From: an uncultured Nocardioides sp.
GTDB taxonomy: Bacteria > Actinomycetota > Actinomycetes > Propionibacteriales > Nocardioidaceae
NCBI RefSeq assembly: GCF_947488515.1
Contig: NZ_CANKZF010000001.1
Location: 372,001 to 436,000, forward strand
Direction: 5' to 3'
Length of the DNA stretch: 64,000 nt
A program made the position numbers and the translations under genes. The notes under the pieces are model-generated. The model saw only the letters and a list, made by a program, of their open reading frames with translations, did not search any database and had not been told where the DNA came from. Positions 61,325 through 64,000 of the stretch are shown one piece after another (the first letter of the stretch is position 1; each line of letters opens with the position of its first letter).

Positions 61325-62643
61325 GTCGGATCGTCCTGCGGCCAGCTGACGCCGGCCAGCAGGAGGACCGCTCCGATGAAGGCGTAGTAGTTGACGAAGG
61401 CCTGCCTGGCGAAGATCACGGTCACCAGCAGGCCGAGTCCGACGCATAGGGCGAACGACGTCGAACCTGGCCGTGTCCACCGCGCGACGAAAGCCGACAC
61501 GGCGAACCCTCCGAAGGGGGCAGCGACCGTAAGCCAGGACGGGAGCCCACCCGCCACCGCCTGCAGAGCAGGTAGCAGGGACACCGCGTCCTCCCGGAAT
61601 GGCTGGACGAGCTGCAACTGGACGGCTGACCTGTAGAAGGCGGCTGGTTCCATCAGCAAGACGCCAACCACGATGGCGATCCCGACGGCTGCGGCGCCTG
61701 CGACGACGGCCGCGCCCATACTGCGAAGCACCGGCCAAAGGGATGCGAGGAAGAAGGCGGAGTACTGCTTGGATGCGAACAGGGCTCCAATGGCGATGGC
61801 GGCGATGCTCCGGCGGTGTCGTTGCATTCCCCACCACGCGACCGCAAAGAATCCGATCATGGGTGCTTCGATCCAGTAGTTGACGATCAGGACCGGGGTT
61901 GCCGGACCTAGCGCAAGTACGATCACGGCCGCGCGGCCGAGAACGTCGCGCGCTATGCGCCACCCGAGGACCACGGCGACCGCAATCCATGCGGCGTGCA
62001 TCCAAACCGCGTCCGCGACAAGATGAGCCGGAAGGTCCATGAGCAGCCCAGCGGGAAGATACGGGTACCCGTACTGGACCTGCCCGCCCTCGACGACACC
62101 GTCGCCGTAGACGCGTGCCGACTCCGCGGCGGGGTAGACGTCGTCGATCGTGATGGCGTAGGGCGACGATCCCCGGCTCAAAGCGTCCAGTCCTCCGCTT
62201 GTGAACAACTCGACGTCAATGGGTTGTGCCCAGACTGCGATAAGGGCCGCGACCAGGACGGCACCGCCGGCCGCGAGCAGGGCGAGCGCGGGACGGGTCG
62301 GCCGGATGCGGGCCGTGATCACGCCGACACCGACCACCATCGCCGGGACGGCCGCCAGCAGCACCAGTCCGGCACTCGCCCCCTCGGCGACGGCCACACC
62401 GGCCGTCAGCACCACTCCGGCAACCGTGGCCCCGGCCATGAGCCAGACCAGGGGTGTGGCGCTGAGGCCAATCCCCCGGGGCGAGCGCAACGTCAGGACG
62501 AGCAGGACGGCGAGCCCGAGGAGCGCGGTGCAGTAGACGAACGACAGACCGGCGCTGGACGACCAGGGGCACAACAGGCACAGGACCCCGATGAGGACGG
62601 TGACCCACCGCGCCAGCGGCACCTTGGATCCGTCGTCGAGCAC
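61261..62643 (-). CDS. Polytopic GT-C/DUF2029-like membrane protein
   Basis: The 460-residue product has about 11-12 membrane helices and a loop region with GGLDALSRGSSPYAITIDDVYPAAES and GYPYLPAGLLMDLPAHLV, like actinobacterial DUF2029/GT87 mannosyltransferase-like proteins, so it may use a polyprenyl-phosphate sugar donor. This is a fold-level guess. The codons between about 61.4 and 62.2 kb use more A and T than the neighbours, which suggests transfer. GTG at 62643; its 3' end overlaps the convergent gene by 64 bases. Confidence 0.7.
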   Translation of the reverse strand: MLDDGSKVPLARWVTVLIGVLCLLCPWSSSAGLSFVYCTALLGLAVLLVLTLRSPRGIGLSATPLVWLMAGATVAGVVLTAGVAVAEGASAGLVLLAAVPAMVVGVGVITARIRPTRPALALLAAGGAVLVAALIAVWAQPIDVELFTSGGLDALSRGSSPYAITIDDVYPAAESARVYGDGVVEGGQVQYGYPYLPAGLLMDLPAHLVADAVWMHAAWIAVAVVLGWRIARDVLGRAAVIVLALGPATPVLIVNYWIEAPMIGFFAVAWWGMQRHRRSIAAIAIGALFASKQYSAFFLASLWPVLRSMGAAVVAGAAAVGIAIVVGVLLMEPAAFYRSAVQLQLVQPFREDAVSLLPALQAVAGGLPSWLTVAAPFGGFAVSAFVARWTRPGSTSFALCVGLGLLVTVIFARQAFVNYYAFIGAVLLLAGVSWPQDDPTQMREPSSQGSRGDLGITRTR

Positions 62644-62674
62644 CGGCGGAGTATGTCAAGGATATGGTCGGCAC

Positions 62675-63895
62675 GTGGGGGTATCGGAGACAGTGGAGGT
62701 CACGGGTCACCTCATGGACAGCGGCATCCTGTCGCGCGTCCTCGACGACATCCGCGAGTACGGCGGGGACTTCGTCATCGAGGAGTTCGACGTCGGACAC
62801 GAGGCGCACGACCCGAGCAGCGCCCGCATCACGGTCGAGGCCCCGGACGACGCCTCGCTCCAGCGCCTCCTCATGCGCCTGCAGACGCGTGGCGTCAACC
62901 AGCTCGGCCACGGTGACGCCGCGGTCGCGACCTCCGAGCAGGACGGCGTGCTGCCCGACGGGTTCTACGCCACCACCAACCTCGCGACGCAGGTCCGCCT
63001 GGGCGGCCGCTGGTACGACGTGGACCGCCCCGAGATGGACTGCGGCCTGGTCGTCGAGGACTCGGCCGCAGGCGACCCGCGCGTGCGGACGGTGCCGTTG
63101 TCCGACGTCACCCGGGGCATGCGCATCGTGGTGGGCGCGGCCGGCATCCAGGTGAGCGTGCCCAGCTCCGGCCCCTCGGTCGAGGCGATCCGCCCGTTCG
63201 ACGCGGACGGTCCGGAGCGCCCGCAGACGGTGCTGGTGCGCCAGGTGGCCGACGGGATGCGGCAGGCACGGGCCGCGGGCACCCGGTTGCTGTGGGTGGC
63301 CGGCCCCGGCGTCGTCCACGCGGGCGGCGTACCGGCCATGGCAGCTCTCGTACGGGCCGGTTGGGTCGACGTCCTCTTCGCCGGCAACGCGGTGGCCGCG
63401 CTCGACATCGAGACCGCGCTCTACGGTGCCGGCCACGACAGCACGTCCCCGCCCGGTCACGAGCACGGTCACGAGCACCGGGTCCGGGCGGTCAACACCA
63501 TCCGCAAGGCCGGCTCGATCGAGCGCGCGGTGCACGCCGGGGTGCTCGCGAGCGGCCTGATGCACGCGCTCGTCACCGAGGGGAAGCGCTTCGTCCTCGT
63601 CGGATCCGTCCGCGACGACGGCCCGCTCCCCGAGGTCCACACCGACATCGTCGAGGGCCAGCGAGCCATGCGCGACGAGATCCACGACCTCGGCTACTGC
63701 CTGATGATGGCGACCCAGCTCTACGCCGTCGCCACGGCCAGCATCCTTCCCGCGTCCGTGCCGCTCGTCTGCGTCGACATCAACCCCGCCACCGTCACCC
63801 GGCTCGCCGACCGTGGCACCGGCCAGGGACGCGGCATCGTGACCGACGTCGGCCTGTTCCTGGAGCAGCTCGCCCTCGAGCTGGTGGCCGACTGA
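62675..63895 (+). CDS. TIGR00300/LOR-SDH domain protein (ornithine cyclodeaminase-like)
   Basis: The 406-residue product starts SETVEVTGHLMDSGILSRVLDDI, the LOR/SDH conserved domain also found in archaeal and cyanobacterial ArgZ/AgrE-type proteins, followed by PDGFYATTNLATQVRLGGRWYDVDRPEMDCGLVV, VVGAAGIQVS and a Rossmann-like C-terminal half with VAGPGVVHAGG and LFAGNAVAALDIETALYG. The family is reported to include ornithine cyclodeaminases that form proline from ornithine. A His/Glu patch (GHEHGHEH) is present near residue 270. GTG at 62675 has TATGGT six bases upstream (leaderless). Confidence 0.75.
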   Translation: MGVSETVEVTGHLMDSGILSRVLDDIREYGGDFVIEEFDVGHEAHDPSSARITVEAPDDASLQRLLMRLQTRGVNQLGHGDAAVATSEQDGVLPDGFYATTNLATQVRLGGRWYDVDRPEMDCGLVVEDSAAGDPRVRTVPLSDVTRGMRIVVGAAGIQVSVPSSGPSVEAIRPFDADGPERPQTVLVRQVADGMRQARAAGTRLLWVAGPGVVHAGGVPAMAALVRAGWVDVLFAGNAVAALDIETALYGAGHDSTSPPGHEHGHEHRVRAVNTIRKAGSIERAVHAGVLASGLMHALVTEGKRFVLVGSVRDDGPLPEVHTDIVEGQRAMRDEIHDLGYCLMMATQLYAVATASILPASVPLVCVDINPATVTRLADRGTGQGRGIVTDVGLFLEQLALELVAD

Positions 63896-63901
63896 CCTCC
63901 G

Positions 63902-64000
63902 TCACGAGACCAGCAGGGCTCCCCCGATCATGCCCGCGAGTGGGCCGAGCTCGGCTGCGAGCAGGTCCGGGACCCGGCGATGTGCGGCGCCCACGAGGGT
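63902..64000 (-). CDS. ROK family sugar kinase, C-terminal end only
   Basis: Only the last 32 codons are in the window. They read LVGAAHRRVPDLLAAELGPL and end in AGMIGGALLVS, a tail typical of ROK glucokinases (LGPLAGxIGAAxLA). The gene begins beyond the right end. A ROK glucokinase lies beyond the plsC region in Streptomyces, too. Confidence 0.65.
   Translation of the reverse strand, partial: TLVGAAHRRVPDLLAAELGPLAGMIGGALLVS

Noticed and set aside
1..64000. tRNA, rRNA, CRISPR, insertion sequence, integrase or phage genes
   Set aside because: Looked for cloverleaf-like genes, regular spacer repeats and transposase motifs; none seen. The short 12-bp tandem repeats are coding or trivial.

Overview
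The window comes from the chromosome of a high-GC actinobacterium. GTG and TTG starts are common, third codon positions are almost all G or C, and gene order follows the Mycobacterium tuberculosis ftsZ-to-aroG region (roughly Rv2150c-Rv2182c). The family mix, for example MoxR/DUF58/TgpA and a dnaE2 operon with DUF6504 and a SAV_6107-type HEPN protein, suggests Nocardioides or a close Nocardioidaceae relative. That assignment is inference from gene content. I saw no rRNA, tRNA, CRISPR array, insertion sequence or prophage.

Layout. (1) 1-15.3 kb, minus strand: the complete division and cell wall (dcw) cluster, read from mraZ through a 53-codon membrane ORF, rsmH, ftsL-like, ftsI, murE, murF, mraY, murD, ftsW, murG, murC and ftsQ to a truncated ftsZ. 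Most junctions are ATGA/GTGA overlaps. Its promoter carries four MraZ-type boxes in exact 10-bp phase, and the mraZ-rsmH interval holds a structured RNA that fits the mraW motif. (2) 15.6-20.3 kb, plus strand: a MoxR-DUF58-transglutaminase operon ending at a perfect hairpin. (3) 20.4-27.8 kb, minus strand: DUF3040, then a DNA-damage operon (DUF6504, HEPN, DnaE2-type polymerase, methyltransferase, DinB) behind a perfect LexA box and a PafBC-type promoter. (4) 27.9-33.5 kb: small membrane proteins, a YbaK-like deacylase, an FAD oxidoreductase, a SIMPL-domain protein, and the divergent metF/idsA pair. (5) 33.5-43.6 kb: a barstar/RNase Sa-like pair beside an Rv2175c-like DNA-binding gene, secreted cell-wall-related proteins, a PASTA Ser/Thr kinase, a DMT transporter, a zinc-ribbon/discoidin-like protein, threonine aldolase and class II DAHP synthase. 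(6) 43.7-53 kb: phosphoesterase lipoprotein, amino-acid permease, PPi-dependent phosphofructokinase, MFS transporter, DUF1028-glpK, and a coiled-coil protein. (7) 52.7-64 kb: acetyltransferases, a sortase with its likely substrate, a two-component system, PlsC, an esterase, a GT-C-like membrane protein of lower GC, a TIGR00300 family enzyme, and the tail of a ROK sugar kinase.

How the parts connect. The left half is mainly envelope growth: precursor synthesis, the septal synthase FtsW/FtsI and the Z-ring. The MoxR operon, lytic transglycosylase and PASTA kinase are plausible envelope partners. The mutagenesis operon appears to combine two damage inputs, LexA and PafBC. Eighteen genes have a TANNNT -10 hexamer only 6-7 nt before the start codon, so leaderless transcription is probably widespread here.

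The candidates most worth follow-up are the HEPN/DUF6504 members of the damage operon, the exported RNase-barstar pair, the mraW-type RNA with its small ORF, the MraZ-like boxes on the moxR side, the inverted-repeat array at 47.96-48.09 kb, and a palindromic element inserted in frame in the gene at 55.77 kb.
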